A stretch of DNA of 64,000 nt from Datura wrightii. Taxonomy: Eukaryota > Streptophyta > Magnoliopsida > Solanales > Solanaceae. The translations under genes were made by a program, and so were the position numbers. The stretch is taken from contig JASDFA010000002.1 in the NCBI GenBank assembly GCA_035772735.1, forward strand, positions 38,708,501 to 38,772,500, read 5' to 3'. The notes under the pieces were generated by a model. That model ran no database searches, was not told the DNA's origin, and worked only from the letters and a program-made list of their open reading frames with translations. Shown here one piece after another: positions 1-12,073 of the stretch (position 1 is the stretch's first letter; every line of letters begins with the position of its first letter).

Positions 1-165
1 GGCTCATATTCAGTTACAGGAGCCCAGATGGCTTATATTCAGTTACAAGAGGCCAGACTACTCATATTCAGATATAAGAGCTCAGACAGCTCATAAACAG
101 TTACAGGAGCCCAAATTGCTCATATACACAGTCATAGGATCCCAGATGGCTCAAATACAGTTATA
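1..165 (+). repeat. Subrepeat array in D LTR, about 30-bp period
   Basis: Five to six imperfect copies of a unit close to 'gctcatattcagttacagg agcccagac' stand head to tail. The same array is present at 6049-6205 in the other LTR, so it belongs to the element and predates its insertion. Confidence 0.7.
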
Positions 166-1125
166 GTTACTAGTAGAGCATCAAGGGTACCAATAGGGCT
201 ATATAGACTGATTCGCACCTTCCAAGGCTTATGGGGACCAAGGTAGGTTATCTCTCTGTTGAATATACCTTCCAGGCTTATGGGGGCTAGGTTAAGTTCT
301 TGTTTGTATACTTTCCTTCTAGCAATAGATTATGAATGTATAGTTTTACAGCTTCAGCCCATATACATATAGTGGATTACTAGATGCAGGTTACGAGTAA
401 CAAAGCTTACAAGTTAACTTCTTCCCCTTCTTTCTATTCACTTACAATTCTTTATTAGCTTATAATTAGCTTTTATTACTACCTTACATATTTGGTAGAT
501 ATTGTACTGACGCCCAACTATGGGCCGCTGCATACTTGCCTGCAAGTTTAGACAGATAGATTGGGGATCTCTTAGCAGCTTTTCAGAGTCAGCAAATTGT
601 CCAGCTCCTTTCATTTAGAGTTGCCAGGTTGTAAAGGTTTATTAGTCTTTTATTTGTATAGCATTTGGGTAGGCCGGGGCCCTGTCCCAACAAATATTTT
701 CACTCTTAGAGGCTTGCAGACTACAGTCTTCAGTTAGTTGTACGTGTTGGCCGTGTGGGGCCTATATAAGCCCAGCTCTGTATGTTGGCCGTGTGGGGCC
801 TAGTATAGCTTTCAGTTAGCAGCCTTGTATGGCTATAGTTTGAATATGACTGCCTGTTTTCATTCTGTTATAACTAGACGCCATGGTGGTCTTGTTGGTC
901 CATATAGGATTCATTTTATTCTTATGTTGGCCAGGTTAGTTGTTTTCTTTTACAGGTGTTGTGTGGCCTTGTCGACCCGAGGCTATGTTTACAGTCAAGA
1001 TATAGCAGTTTGTTTTCTTGATTTTGAGATGCTAGTAGGAACAAAAGGTGCATATACCCAGCCAGGTCGCCAGAACGCAGTGTGGCATTAGGTGCCAGTC
1101 ATGCCTCACAAGGTGGGGCATGACA
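1..1125 (+). repeat. Element D 5' LTR, 3' portion only
   Basis: This is the end of a long LTR. It matches about 6044-7165 almost throughout, including a block of 'agcccagatggctcatatt'-like subrepeats and several 'gttggccgtgtggggcc' phrases. It ends in TGACA immediately before a primer-binding site. By comparison with the 3' LTR at 3722-7165, about 2.3 kb of this LTR lies upstream of the window. The end resembles that of the minus-strand element G, which supports placing both in one Del/Tekay-like group. Confidence 0.85.
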
Positions 1126-1129
1126 AACT

Positions 1130-1141
1130 TGGTATCAGAGC
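1130..1141 (+). other. Primer-binding site of element D
   Basis: TGGTATCAGAGC lies four bases after the LTR end at 1125. This is the classic plant retrotransposon site complementary to the 3' end of initiator methionine tRNA. It fixes the 5' LTR boundary and shows plus-strand orientation. Confidence 0.9.
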
Positions 1142-3708
1142 AACGTCCTATCCTAGGGAGTTTGAAAGTCGTGTCTAGTAGAGTCTTATTTATAAATGTG
1201 TTATGAACCACATTTTATAAGCAAGAGGCTACGAGGCATTATAGTATGGTTACCCCTTATTCTCCTTAAATTGTTCTATAGAGACGAGTCGTATAGGGTT
1301 GAGTCCATAAGCTTTCATTGCTATATCTATCTAAAATAAGGTTTAATATGGGACAGACTTCAGTTAGCCGCAAGTTAGCTACAACAATAGGAGTGGGTAC
1401 CAATGAGGTGCCATAGTCGGGGGGCGACCCAATTTGAAGGCAAAAGGGGTGTCTTTTAATCTCCCAAGCACTCACCCGGGGCACTAGAAACCTTATAGGG
1501 TAACAGACGTTCTAGCACCATTTCTACTTCTTTCTATACCCTCGGGATAAGAGGTCAGGAGTTTTGTATATATATATGAGTTTTCTTACTTAGTAGACAC
1601 TTAGAATTAGGCAGGGATGACAGTTAGTGTTGGGTTACCTGAAATATGCGAAGGATAGTGTGAGGTTTGAACCTCCAACTTTCAAAATATGTTGAGTTTT
1701 GCACCCTAGATTCGATATAGGATGGTTGGATTATTTCATATCGCCTGGTTCTTTTTCCAGTATAACAGAAGGTGTAAGTATTGCCACAATGTTTCCTAGA
1801 GCAAGTAGTACAGGATAGCTAGATATGCTGATTCTTGGAAAGTTTTATAAAGTGGTTAAGACCCCTAGTGCTTAGATAAGTCACCTACACCCTCACAAAA
1901 GTAAATTAGGAGGGTAGGTAAGATTGCTAGCAGTATCCAAGTGCGGGTGAGAGTCCATAAGTAGTAGATTCCCAGCAATAGCAAAGTGTAAGTCAGAAAT
2001 CGACTAACCCCATCGCGTGGTGTGGATGGAGGTAGGGAATACATGAAGAATACTGGCTATGGCCCTAGTTTATTATGTTGAAGGACAGAGAGATTATATG
2101 AGTGGAATCGGCCCTATTATGGGTCAGAATGATACAGGTTTCTAGACTTGACCTGTGATATTCTTCTGAATATGGTGCATGGGGCACGAACCCTAGATCT
2201 CAGCCTATAGAAGTAAGAGGAAGACACGAGTATCTAGCTCTAGTGGGGAATAGAATCACCTCCAGGCTATAGCAGGCGGATAGAGCTCGGCATTGCCATT
2301 AAATGTCGAGAAATGAGCATTAGGCTAACATTTAAAGAATAGTGAGATTGTAATGTAGAAAGCTGCAATATTACCACTAGAGTTGGAGGAGAAGGAGGGA
2401 CGATATGGAGACCTTATCCTAGTACAGCATAGAGATAAGGCCCAACAGGGAAAGGCTGGACAAGCAGAAACCGAGCAGGCTAATTTAGGAAATAGTTGTG
2501 CTTGTGTGGAAGGGGGAAGTAGTCAGTCCGAATATAGCTACAAGGTTACATCATACTGGGTTAAAATTTGACCTCATTTGAGTCATTGTTGAAAGGCTAA
2601 TCAGGTCACCTCATTCTTGCCGGTTAGAATTACGTTTCAGCTAGAGGTTATACTAAGTGAAAATACTAAAGAAACTGGCCAGCTACATGATGCCCCAGTG
2701 TCTATCAATTTTGAAAGAAGGGAATAACTCACGATTAGGTGTTAGAAAGGATATCAGCACATATTCGAATGCAGATTAATTTGAGTATGACTTCTCGTCT
2801 CTAAGCATATGGCCAAACATAGCACATAATTCAGATGCCCGGAGATATGCTATAGGTGGAAAGGTAGGTCCCCTATATGATGACCTAAAGTATGTAAATC
2901 AAGCGTGCTTGAACAAGGAATACTACATCAATTAGGGGGAAAAAGTGAAACTCATTAGAAGATGTGCACTGGTAGCCTAGGGTTGCCAGAAGTCGTATTG
3001 TATGGCATAGGGAGTAAAAGTCGAGTATTCCTAAAAACTTCACCAACGAAGGGCGTAATGAGATCTGATATGAAGGGAATGACCAGTCCTAAATTCACTA
3101 AGCTATACCGGATTCTCCGAAAGATCAGCCAAGTTGCCAATGAGATAGAGTTTCCTTCGGTTCTAGGATCTTTTCATCAATGTTATGAAAGCACATAGGA
3201 GATTTTTTCTCAAATTGACCTAGTTAAGAATGCTCAGGTTATAGAAGAGTCGTCTCATGCGGAGGCTCCAACTATTTTAACTAGATCATCGGGTCCATAA
3301 GAGCTACCTTGAGGATTAACAATGTATTCGATTAAAGTCTTAGAGTGAAACAAGAGTTTAGCAAACATGAATTGAGAAGCTAAGGATGACGTTAAGTCTG
3401 GATGCCCTCAACTGTTGCATGCTCTACAATGATAGTGTATAAACTTAAACAACTACACTTAAGGCACGGGGGTTTCAAGTATTGTAAATTGTTGTTATTG
3501 CCATTATTATCAGTTGGTTACATATATATGGTAGAACTATGTTTCAGTTGCAAGTAGCGTCCAATGAGGCGTCTATACTAGACTTTTCTGCATTTCAGGT
3601 TTCCTAATAGTCCACATTACAGAGGAGACTCTGCCAAAATTTTTTGGGTAATGGTTAAAGGAGCTGAGCCTCTTGAGTTTAAGATTACAATCGAGGATGA
3701 ATGTTCCT
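1142..3708 (+). other. Decayed, internally deleted interior of element D
   Basis: About 2.6 kb separates the primer site from the polypurine tract, against more than 5 kb in the related element G. I could not recognise gag, protease, reverse transcriptase or RNase H, and all frames are closed at short intervals. The only recognisable coding remnant is the C-terminal part of integrase at 2962-3198. The copy therefore looks internally deleted and old. Confidence 0.65.
2962..3198 (+). pseudogene. pol: Integrase C-terminal fragment of element D
   Basis: The frame reads SPTKGVMR, then SPKFTKLYRI, then VANEIEFP. This lines up with SPMKGVMR, SPRFIGPYQI and VAYKLTLP in the pol of element G (59001-62732), the stretch between the integrase core and the chromodomain. 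Nothing upstream supplies the catalytic core, and the chromodomain is not recognisable downstream. It is a relic of the deleted pol, not a functional gene. The frame stays open for 78 codons, probably by chance retention. Confidence 0.7.
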
Positions 3709-3721
3709 AAGGGGGGGATGA
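3709..3721 (+). other. Polypurine tract of element D
   Basis: AAGGGGGGGATGA follows 'cgaggatgaatgttcct' and abuts TGTTACACA, the inferred 3' LTR start. It would prime plus-strand DNA synthesis. The exact LTR start could shift by about ten bases, because the 5' end of the other LTR is outside the window. Confidence 0.75.
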
Positions 3722-4010
3722 TGTTACACAACGTAAATTCCTATCATTTAGCTGATGCGTGCGATACGTATGTTGAGATTTTTTGAGTATGGCTCATGTA
3801 AGGAAGGGATCAGAGAATGAACTTGCGAATATGTAGCCGAGCCAGAAGTAGGTCGGGTCCAGGGGTAGGGCGCACCAGGCGCTGCACCGCGTCGACCCCA
3901 CAGTGTAAGGAGAGTCGTGCTGCATCCCTCCCTTGGGACATTGGAAAGCGCGTCGCCCTCATCCCTTTCCGCGATGGGAGACACATCACAGACCCTCCCC
4001 CACCACCTCC

Positions 4011-4029
4011 TATATATATATATATATAT
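4011..4029 (+). promoter_or_regulatory. TATA-rich promoter core in D 3' LTR
   Basis: An uninterrupted TA run lies about 290 bp into the LTR, just downstream of the GC-rich block, where the transcription start of such elements normally sits. TA runs can also be simple repeats, so promoter activity is inferred. Confidence 0.5.
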
Positions 4030-5784
4030 TTAGAGTGAGTTATGTTTATTCAAACATATCCCCCTCGACAGAAAAGAAAGAATAAATGTGGGTTTCTTCC
4101 ATTTTTCTTTAGATTACACCGCCAAACTCCATCGAAATGCAAATTCATCTTAAATAATGAGTTCTAGGTCTACATGGAACATGCCTGTGCAGTTATTTCG
4201 TAGAAATTCGCTCGGAGTACTGGAACCCCGTCGAGAAAAAGTTGTCAGAATCACTTCTAATTGATTCATAAGCAACTGCAAGTGATGGGTAAGTGTTTCT
4301 ACCTTCTAATCTCTCGGGAATTTGTATGTTCTAAACTAAATTTAATGAAATTGAATTATAGTTAATATTCTTCAATAGATATCATTGTTTGGCGATTTGT
4401 GCTATTGAAATAGCCTTATCCTCTTAGCGTACAAGCTGCTAATGAGTGGAACTACTGGCTCTAGGTTGGAAACTATTTGGGTGAATGAAAGTCGACATCA
4501 AAGTATGTTAAGGCTCATCTCCTCATCAAGTTATTCTTGTCCTATAGTGATGCCACCGATGTCTATGAAAGTAGATAATTATCCCATATGTTGTGATTAG
4601 CTACTGCAAGTAGATAATGATTATGTATGTTATGCTCAGTTGTTATGAGACAAGATGCGATTCTACCATAGTATACCTCATCGAGACAAGGCATGCTGAG
4701 TTTGAGTAATGCTAGGAGCGTCATAGAGACTCCCCTAATCGCTTGTTTATAGTATTGGAAAAATTATGATATTTTGCAGTCATGCCAAGGCCTAAGAAGT
4801 TTATTATTTGTTATTGGGCCTGATTTGGTAAGTTGGATAGCGTAGGGCGCAATCGGGCGATATAACTTTCAGTTTGACGCTTGTATTGTCAGCAAATCTC
4901 GCCCAGAGGCTGTTGGCGTACCATGAAGCCTCCAGGCCAGAATTTGGATAGGATGGTCTTACCCTAGAGTCAGCGCGAGCAGAGTTGTCTAGTCAATTGA
5001 GTGACAGCCTACCATCTAGTTGCCTACTATTAGCGACTGTTAGTTTCAGTTGACTTAGTGCTTGTTGTTCAGGTCTCCCAGGAAGTCATCCTAGTTGTAA
5101 AAGTCAGATAGACCCATGGATACTCTATGGAGGAAACCTTATTAATAGTTGGACGTGGGGCCAACGCCCCATCCTGCTTTTATAGATACCTATGTACAGG
5201 TTGCAGAGGGTGGCTAGGTCAAGATATACCTACCTACGAGGATATGAATCTCCTAGAGAAGACATATGAAATTTGAATAGACCATGTTAATGTATAAGGG
5301 ACTACAACCATAGTAGTATAGTATTACCTTCAGGCTAAGAATTATAGTACGCTTCCTGTGAAGGGCTAGGGCTAACCACTCAGGAACATGTCCGATTAGT
5401 AGCAGCTCTATAATCATTCTAAGCGAAAGAACTAAATAGTTGGTCGCCTGCGACCTTTATTTTCTCTTATGAGCTACCATTGTCCTAGCATGACATTCAG
5501 AGTATCGTTTAAACCACTCCAGATCTCGCCCTAGTCCGTCAAGGCCGTAGAGATAATAATAACTGTCAGGGCCCTCTGGTTAGGTGTAGGAACACAGGGT
5601 GTGCTTGTTGGCAGCTATATAAAGACTATTCCAGAGCCAAGTAGTGATCGCATTAGGCCTAGAGGCCAGATACGACTTTTGAATGGCTAGATTTGTATAT
5701 TGTAACATAGTTTCCCTAGTTGGGGTAGATTGTATTTCATACCGCCTTTCACCATGAAGGGTTAAGGGGTTTCTAAATGTACGA

Positions 5785-5960
5785 ACTGCTTTCAGAGCTG
5801 TAAACTGCTTATAGAGCTATGATGCTGCTAAAGCTTACGGAGCTATAGATTGCTTATGGAGCTATGATGCTGTATTGCTTACGGAGCTGCTGAATAGCCT
5901 ACGGGGCCATATATTGTCTATAAGGACAAATGTAGAGCCTACGGGGCTATATTGAAGTCT
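5785..5960 (+). repeat. Irregular 'cttacggagctat' subrepeats in D LTR
   Basis: Variants of 'gcttacggagctatagatt' and 'gcttatggagctatgatgc' recur about every 20-30 bases and grade into 'agcctacggggctatat'. Spacing is uneven. The counterpart in the 5' LTR lies outside the window. Confidence 0.55.
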
Positions 5961-6048
5961 ATTCACTTATGGGCTTCTTCTACTCAATAGCGACATTAGA
6001 GACCCTTCGAAGAGCCTCGTGTGTTTGGGGTATCGTTACAGGGGCGAA

Positions 6049-6205
6049 AAGGCCCAAATTCAGTTATAGGAGCCCAGACGACTCATATTTAGTTACATGA
6101 GCCCAGACTGCTCATATTCAATTATAGGAGCCTAGACGGCTCATAAAAATTTATAGGAGCCCAGAGGGATCATATACAGTCACAGGAGCCCAGATAGCTC
6201 TGATA
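6049..6205 (+). repeat. Subrepeat array in D 3' LTR, about 30-bp period
   Basis: This is the second copy of the array at 1-165: imperfect units of 'ctcatattcagttatagg agcccagac'. Confidence 0.7.
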
Positions 6206-7165
6206 CAGTTATAGTTACTTGTAGAGCTTCATGTGTACCAATAGAGGTATATATACTATTTGGCCCCTGCCAGGGCTTATGGGGGCCCAGGTAGGTTATC
6301 TATGTGTTGATTTTACCTTCCATGATTATGGGGGCCAGGTTAGGTTCTTGTTTTTATGCTTGCCTGCTAGCTATAGCTTATTAATGTATAGTTGTACAGC
6401 TTCAGCCCATATACGTGTAGTGGTTTACTAGATACGGTTATGGATAACAGAGCTTACAGGTTAACTTCTGCCCCTTCTTGCTATTCACTTTCAGTTCTTT
6501 ATCAACTTTTAATTAGCTTCTATTACTACCTTACATATTCGGTACATATTGTACTGATGTCCAAATATGCGGCACTGCATACTTGCCTGCAGCTTTAGAT
6601 AGACCTCGGGATCTCTTATCAGCTATTCAGAGTCAGCAAATTGGCCAGCTCCTTTCATTGAGAGTTGCTAGGTTGTAAAGGTTTATCAGTCTTTTATTTT
6701 TATAGTATTTGGGTAGGCCAGGGCCCTATCTCGACCAATATTTTTACTCTTAGAGGCTACTACAGTCTTTAGTTAGTTGTCCTTGTTGGCTGTGTAGGGC
6801 CTATATATGCCCTTTCTGTATGTTGGCCATGCGGGAACTAGTATAGCTTTCAGTTAGTAGCCTTTTCGGCTATAGTTTGAATATGACTACCTATTTTCAT
6901 TCTGTTATAACTAGACAACATGGTGGTCTTGTCGGCCTGTATAGGATCCCTTTTTATTGTTATGTTGGCTGGGTTAGCTATTTTATCTTATAGGTGTTGT
7001 GTGGCCTTGTTGGCCCGAGGCTGTGTTTACAGCCGACATATAACCATTTCTTTTCTTGATTTTGAGTTACAGGTAGGAACCAGAGGTGCATATACCCAGC
7101 AAGGTCAGCCCAGATCCCAATGTGGCATTAGGTTCCAGTCATGCCTCCTAAGGTAGGGAATGACA

Positions 7166-8632
7166 TCCTCGAAAGATAAGGACTCACCAACTCTCACTAG
7201 GAGATTCTAACACTAAGATCTGGCTAGCGGTGCGACTGAGCCTGAATATCTGATCCTGTATCATGAAACGATATGCATAGAGTATGCGGTTAGTACATGG
7301 AATGTACCGAGTATAAAAGGTAAGTAAAACTGCTAAATAAATTCAGAGATCTTACATAACATAAAATATTTCATCATAAGATTTTGAGAGTAGGGCTTGA
7401 TTGACCCAAAGCTGAAACTAATAATCATAGGTAAAACTAAACATTGGATAGAATCTACAAAAACATAATATCATGGCTGATGAATACGCATAACTGAAGA
7501 TCACAAGGAACAATGGGAGACTCATCTTATAACCGACATTACCACAATAGAGCTTATGTGGTCCCGACTATTACACTCAAGTGGGCAGAGCCATCCAAAA
7601 CCATGTTAGGGCTAGGTACACTACCATGATATCGATATCAAGCTGAAGGCCCCTTAGGGGCAGGGGAAGCTCACAAGGGAGATCCCAAATAATCTGAACT
7701 TACCTACATTGGCACGTAGTTCTGAGGCATAGGGTTGACTAACCCTTAACCTACTCGGTGCTAGACACTACTCCTAAAAACATATATATGCTCTCCATCT
7801 TGTTCCAACGAAGCTAAACAATAACATATTGCATAACCTGAAATCATAACATAAGGAACCTTCGGCTCAAACTATACCAAAAGCTGAAAATAGTGGGAGT
7901 CTAGACTCCAAATTCATGGGTAAGCTAATAACATGAAATTTAGATAAATCATGAAAAATACTTGATCATATGGATTTACCCAATACTTAAACATTCTTAA
8001 CATAGACTTGATCATTCAAAAACATAAACATGGACATGGGTAATTCGAAATCATACTTTCATCATATACATTTCATCATGCTTGAATACATATATCATAG
8101 ATCTCATCTTTCATGAACTTCCATGGATGGGCATCATTATTTGTAAAAATTGAAAACATGATTTGTAATTGAAAAGATTGTAAAATATGCCCATGAATCA
8201 TAATTCAACATTAGTAACATGTATAGATCATACCCATGATTGATCCTTAGAGAATTCACATGTTGGGTTAAAACCCTTAGATTCATCAACTAGAATTTTC
8301 ATGAAATTTAAGAGGGATTGGGCATGAGTCTACCCAATGATTCGTGGTCACCAAGCCGTGACCTGCACTGTCCAAATTCTTCACCTTCAAGCCCACCACT
8401 GACCATGAGAGACATAACGACTCGTGGTCCTGACCACGATTCATGGCCTCTCCTGTGGTAAACTCGTTGGCCCAAAAATCTAACCAAGTCCACTGTCCTC
8501 CCCACGAGTCACTTAATGACTCAAGGTGCACCTCACGGCTCACTGGAAGACTCGTTCTGTGACCTGGTGCAGAAAATCCTATTTTCTCTGTTTTAGCCCT
8601 TGGTTCTGACTTAGGGCTTTTGGGGCATTAAA
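7166..8632 (-). repeat. Element A LTR, partial (minus-strand Tekay-like)
   Basis: From 'tcctcgaaagataaggactcacc' onward this follows the LTR of element F (compare about 35880-38190): the 'tgtaccgagtat...ggtaagtaaaactgc' phrase, the 'gtcccgactattacactcaa' block, and a terminal zone rich in ACGACTCGT-like motifs (8340-8560). It ends in front of 'atatctccc', the same junction as in F at 38190/38191. The outer part of this LTR was displaced by the insertion of element D and lies beyond the window start. Confidence 0.75.
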
Positions 8633-8876
8633 ATATCTCCCTTTTGAGAGAATTCTTCCTCCAATGTGAATAAACATACTAAAAAGATGAGAAATGCAAT
8701 TGCCATATCAATTACTGAACATTTAAAGCTTAAAACTGATTGAGTGACTGACTCCGGACTGAATTACATAACTAAACTGAATTCATGAATCACATACACA
8801 CACATGGACATGAAAGATACTCGGGAACATGAAACTGAATAGAGTACTAGTAAGGAAACTGATACCTCAAGCTAAA
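8633..8876 (-). other. Element A region between pol and LTR
   Basis: 'atatctccctttt' next to the LTR is the complement of a polypurine tract, now degraded. The remainder resembles 38211-38434 of element F, with no coding signal. Confidence 0.55.
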
Positions 8877-10577
8877 ACTGAGCCGGAAGGAAATAGATGC
8901 GAGTATTTAGCCATTATATATGCTTCGGCTTCCTACGTAGCTTCCTAAACATACTGATTTCTCTACATAACCTTGACTGAGGCTACTTCTTTTTTTCTTA
9001 GCTTTCACACCTGACGACCAAATATTTCCACCAGAACCTCCTCATAGCTAAGGCTATCCTTCACACTTACACTATCTACTGGGACAACCAAAGTCAGATC
9101 ACCCAAACAGTTCTTTAAGAGCAATACATGGAAAACTGGATGAACTGAAGCTAATTCTAAGGGCAACTCTAACTCATACGCTACCTTACAAACTTGTGTC
9201 ATAATCCGGTAGGGGACAACATAACAGAGGATGAGTTTCCCTTTCTTTCAAAACCGCATCACTCCCTTCATGGGAGATACCTTCAGAAACACCCATTCAT
9301 TAACTTTAAACTCTAGTTTTCTCCTCCTCACATCTGCATAGGACTTTTAACGACTCTGAGTTGTTCTCAATCTTTCCCTTATAAGCTGAACTTTCTCCAA
9401 AGCCTTATGAATTGAATCTAGTCCTATGAATGCAGCTTCACTAACTTCAAATCATCAATAGGTGTATCTACATCTCCGCACATAAAGAGCCTCAAACAGA
9501 GCCATTTGAATGCAAGAATGGTAGCTGTTGTTATATACAAACTCAATGAGAGGTAAATGGTCATCCCAACTACCTTTGAAGTCAATCACACACGTTTTCA
9601 ATATATCCTCAAGAGTATGAATGGTCCGCTAAACCTAACCATCTCTCTGCGGGTGAAAATGTTATGCTAAGCGTAACCTGAGTACTAAGTCCCTTTTGAA
9701 ATGATCTCCAAAATTGCGAGGTAAACTGAGTACCTCTATTTGATATGATGGACAAAGGCACTCCATGCAACCGAACTAACTCCTGACTGTATAACATAGC
9801 ATAATCCTCTGTTGAGTCGGTAGTTTTGATAGGTAGAAAAATAGTTACCTTAGTCAACCTAGTTAACCTATCTACAACCACCCAAAAAGAGTCATACTAT
9901 TAACTAGTACAAGGCAACCCTGTAATGAAGTCCACATTTCTTTCCTCCCACTTCCAAGTAGGGATACTAATATCTTGGAGCACGGCTCCTAGTCTTTGAT
10001 GCTCAACCTTCACCTGTTGACAATTCAGACACTTATCCACAAACTCTGCTATGTCCTTCTTCATGTCATTCCATTGATAGATTTTCCATAGGTCACATTA
10101 CATCTTGGTGGCACCTAGATATATAGAGTATCTGAAACCATGAGCCTCATACAACTTGTGTTCCCTAAAGTCATCAACAGCTTGTACTCACAAATGACCC
10201 TAATATCGTAGCACACCATCTTCCCCATAGGAGAAGACCTCCACCTTCTGATTCTGGATAGCTTCCTTCAACTTTACCAAAATAGGATCCGCATCTTGCC
10301 TAGCTTTGACCTCGGTCACCAAGGAAGGTTCTAATCCATTCTGAACAATGACACCACCATCCGTTGAGTCAACAAGACGAACTCCTAGTCATGCAAGGCA
10401 ATGTACATCCTTCTCTAGCTCTTTCCTCTCCTCGTCTACATGGGTCATACTCTCTATAGAAAGCCTGCTAAGAGCGTCTACCACCATATTAGCCTTGCCC
10501 ATTTGTTAAAGGACACTCAAATCATAATATTTCAAAAGCTCAACCACCTCCTCTGACGTAGATTAAGATCCTTTCAG
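8877..10577 (-). pseudogene. pol: Element A pol 3' half (integrase to RNase H), broken
   Basis: Reading right to left, the minus strand gives the end of RNase H, a zinc-binding integrase region (10000-10080), an integrase core (9609-9881, with VVDRLT, RLHGVPLSII and SNRGTQFTSQFW, where the second catalytic Asp of SDRG has become Asn), and the C-terminal region (9005-9202, with VAYELELPLELASVHPVFHV). Many stops and frameshifts intervene. It belongs to a Tekay-like chromovirus closely related to F (38435-41850). The gene continues at 20222-20375 beyond the E1 insertion. Confidence 0.8.
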
Positions 10578-10582
10578 GTAAA
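10578..10582. other. Target-site duplication of E1 (left)
   Basis: GTAAA here and at 20222-20226 flank the two LTRs of E1 exactly. The flanking pol sequence reads on across the element once one copy is removed. Confidence 0.9.
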
Positions 10583-10586
10583 TGAT

Positions 10587-10610
10587 CTTGGGCAGATTTA
10601 TATGCCCAAG
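10587..10610 (+). other. U3-terminal inverted repeat of E1
   Basis: CTTGGGCA and TGCCCAAG form a perfect 8-bp stem around an 8-base loop, starting four bases inside the LTR. The partners in E2 and E3 keep most of it. Confidence 0.6.
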
Positions 10611-11089
10611 TGATACTCAATTGTGTCATTTTGTCTTGTTTATCTATCGATGTTTGTATATTCTCATGTGAATTGTAATAAAATGTGAATTTATACTAAC
10701 CAACATGATTAGCGTAATTTTTCAGGAAAAATATAATTTTACAAAGCTAAGATGCATGTTGGGAGAAATCGGGATTTGGCTCGGAAGAGAGCAAGGAAAA
10801 AGCACAAGGAAAGCACGAAGAAAAGGGGCTCCGAGAAGGAGCCGTGTCACGCTGCCATCGTGGATGCATTCTGCCTGGATGCGGAAATTTTGCCAAATTC
10901 CAGTGAAGGTGCGCGTTGGGGCCGTGGCATGTTGGCCTAGCCCCGCGTTGCACGTCGTTCCACATTGGGTGTGAATACTTGGACGACCAGAATTCGATGA
11001 GGGTCCGCGTTGGTGGCGTGTCTTGGAGGCAGTGCTCCACGATGCACTCCGTGACACGTTGCTTGTATTCCGGGAAAAATTCCCACCAG

Positions 11090-11097
11090 TATAAATA
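11090..11097 (+). promoter_or_regulatory. TATA box of E1 5' LTR
   Basis: TATAAATA follows the GC-rich block ending in 'ccgtgacacgttgc' by about 40 bases. The same TATAAATA at the same place is found in all six LTRs of the E family. Confidence 0.75.
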
Positions 11098-11984
11098 GAA
11101 CACTTAGGTTTTATTTTTATAATTCTGACTTGGTGGAGCAAGAACGTGGGTTACAGGCAGTTGAGGGGACGAAAATCTCAGGGTTTTTCTCTATCTCCTT
11201 CTTTATTTCAATTGCTTGTATGATTAACACTCATTTAACGATGTTTATTCCACAAAGGATTGGCTAAATTCCCTTCTTGCTAAGGTTAAGAACATTTGTA
11301 TTGAAATGTAATAATTGATCAATTGGTTTTTCATATTGGCTTCCATGGTTGTTTTATTGATTCTTGTTCTTACTGCATTAATGTGTGGCCAATGTTAATG
11401 TATATCTAAAAAGTCCGGTTTCACTCGAGAGAGCAAGAAATTGGAAAGTTGTGAATTGATAGGATATGATCTTTCCTTAGATTGGGAAAATTGAGAATTG
11501 ATTTACCTTCAACATAGAAAGTCGTATTAGTCAATTAAGGAATTGGTTTTGTATCGCTAGAACATGAATTTCTTTTTATCACAGAGATGTAGGAGGAAGG
11601 TTCATGATTCTTAAGTTGGGTTAAATACAAGAGTTTTAATCCATAGGCAATAATTCTTGACTAGCAATTGGAAGAAAGATTAATCAAATTGTATCGATAA
11701 TTTATTTCTCCACATGTTCATTTTAGCCTCAGCATGCTCATACTTATAGTTCAGACTCAACATGTATATTCGTTTTAGACTTAGTATAAAATTAGGAAAC
11801 AAAATATCAAAATTCTCTTCACACTGTTGTCTGCATTTTAGAGTTAAAGTTTGTTGACACTTGATTAGATTGATACCTTAGTCCAGTCCCTGTGGGATCG
11901 ATACTTGGCTTACTTGAGCCACTTTACTACTTGTTCGACCATGTGCACTTGCATGTAGTTATACCAACAAGCCGAACAAGATTT

Positions 11985-12002
11985 TGGCGCCGTTGCCGGG
12001 GA
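11985..12002 (+). other. Primer-binding site of E1
   Basis: TGGCGCCGTTGCCGGGGA begins six bases after the LTR end. It is complementary to the 3' end of an aspartate tRNA as I recall it, the primer used in the Athila/Calypso group. The identical site occurs in E2 and E3. Confidence 0.85.
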
Positions 12003-12073
12003 TTGGCAATTGGTAAATTTTTCTTAAGTGTTAGTTTACTATTTCTTCTTAGTATTGACAACTTGGTCTTAGC

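Larger units (their letters stand above)
3722..7165 (+). repeat. Element D 3' LTR (about 3.4 kb)
   Basis: The LTR starts TGTTACAC after the polypurine tract and ends TGACA. Its last 1.1 kb matches 1-1125. Contents in order: a GC-rich U3 block (3820-3980), a TATA run (4011-4029), a long region without recognisable genes, subrepeats ending in 'cttacggagctat' (5785-5960), the 30-bp subrepeat array (6049-6205), and 'ttggccttgttggcc' phrases near the end. An LTR this long is typical of Del/Tekay chromoviruses. The short ORFs inside are judged non-coding. Confidence 0.8.
10583..11978 (+). repeat. E1 5' LTR
   Basis: It begins TGATCTTGGGCAG and ends CCGAACA, with its partner at 18810-20221. A hairpin occupies the first 30 bases, a GC-rich block precedes the TATA box, and 'gaccacgtgcacttgc' lies near the 3' end. 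In the first ~215 bases I count about ten differences from the partner, so the insertion is not very recent. Short ORFs on both strands of the GC-rich block are not considered genes. Confidence 0.9.

Noticed and set aside
2383..2571. 62-codon Glu/Gln-rich frame in element D
   Set aside because: Could be a gag scrap, but no motif can be matched and the surroundings are fully decayed.
3817..4038. Frames on both strands in the GC-rich part of the D LTR
   Set aside because: Composition effect in the promoter block; it runs into the TA repeat.
10722..11141. Overlapping 118- and 139-codon minus-strand frames in the E1 LTR, with equivalents at 18871-19369
   Set aside because: They lie across the GC-rich promoter block of the LTR, exist on both strands, and recur only because the LTR is duplicated.
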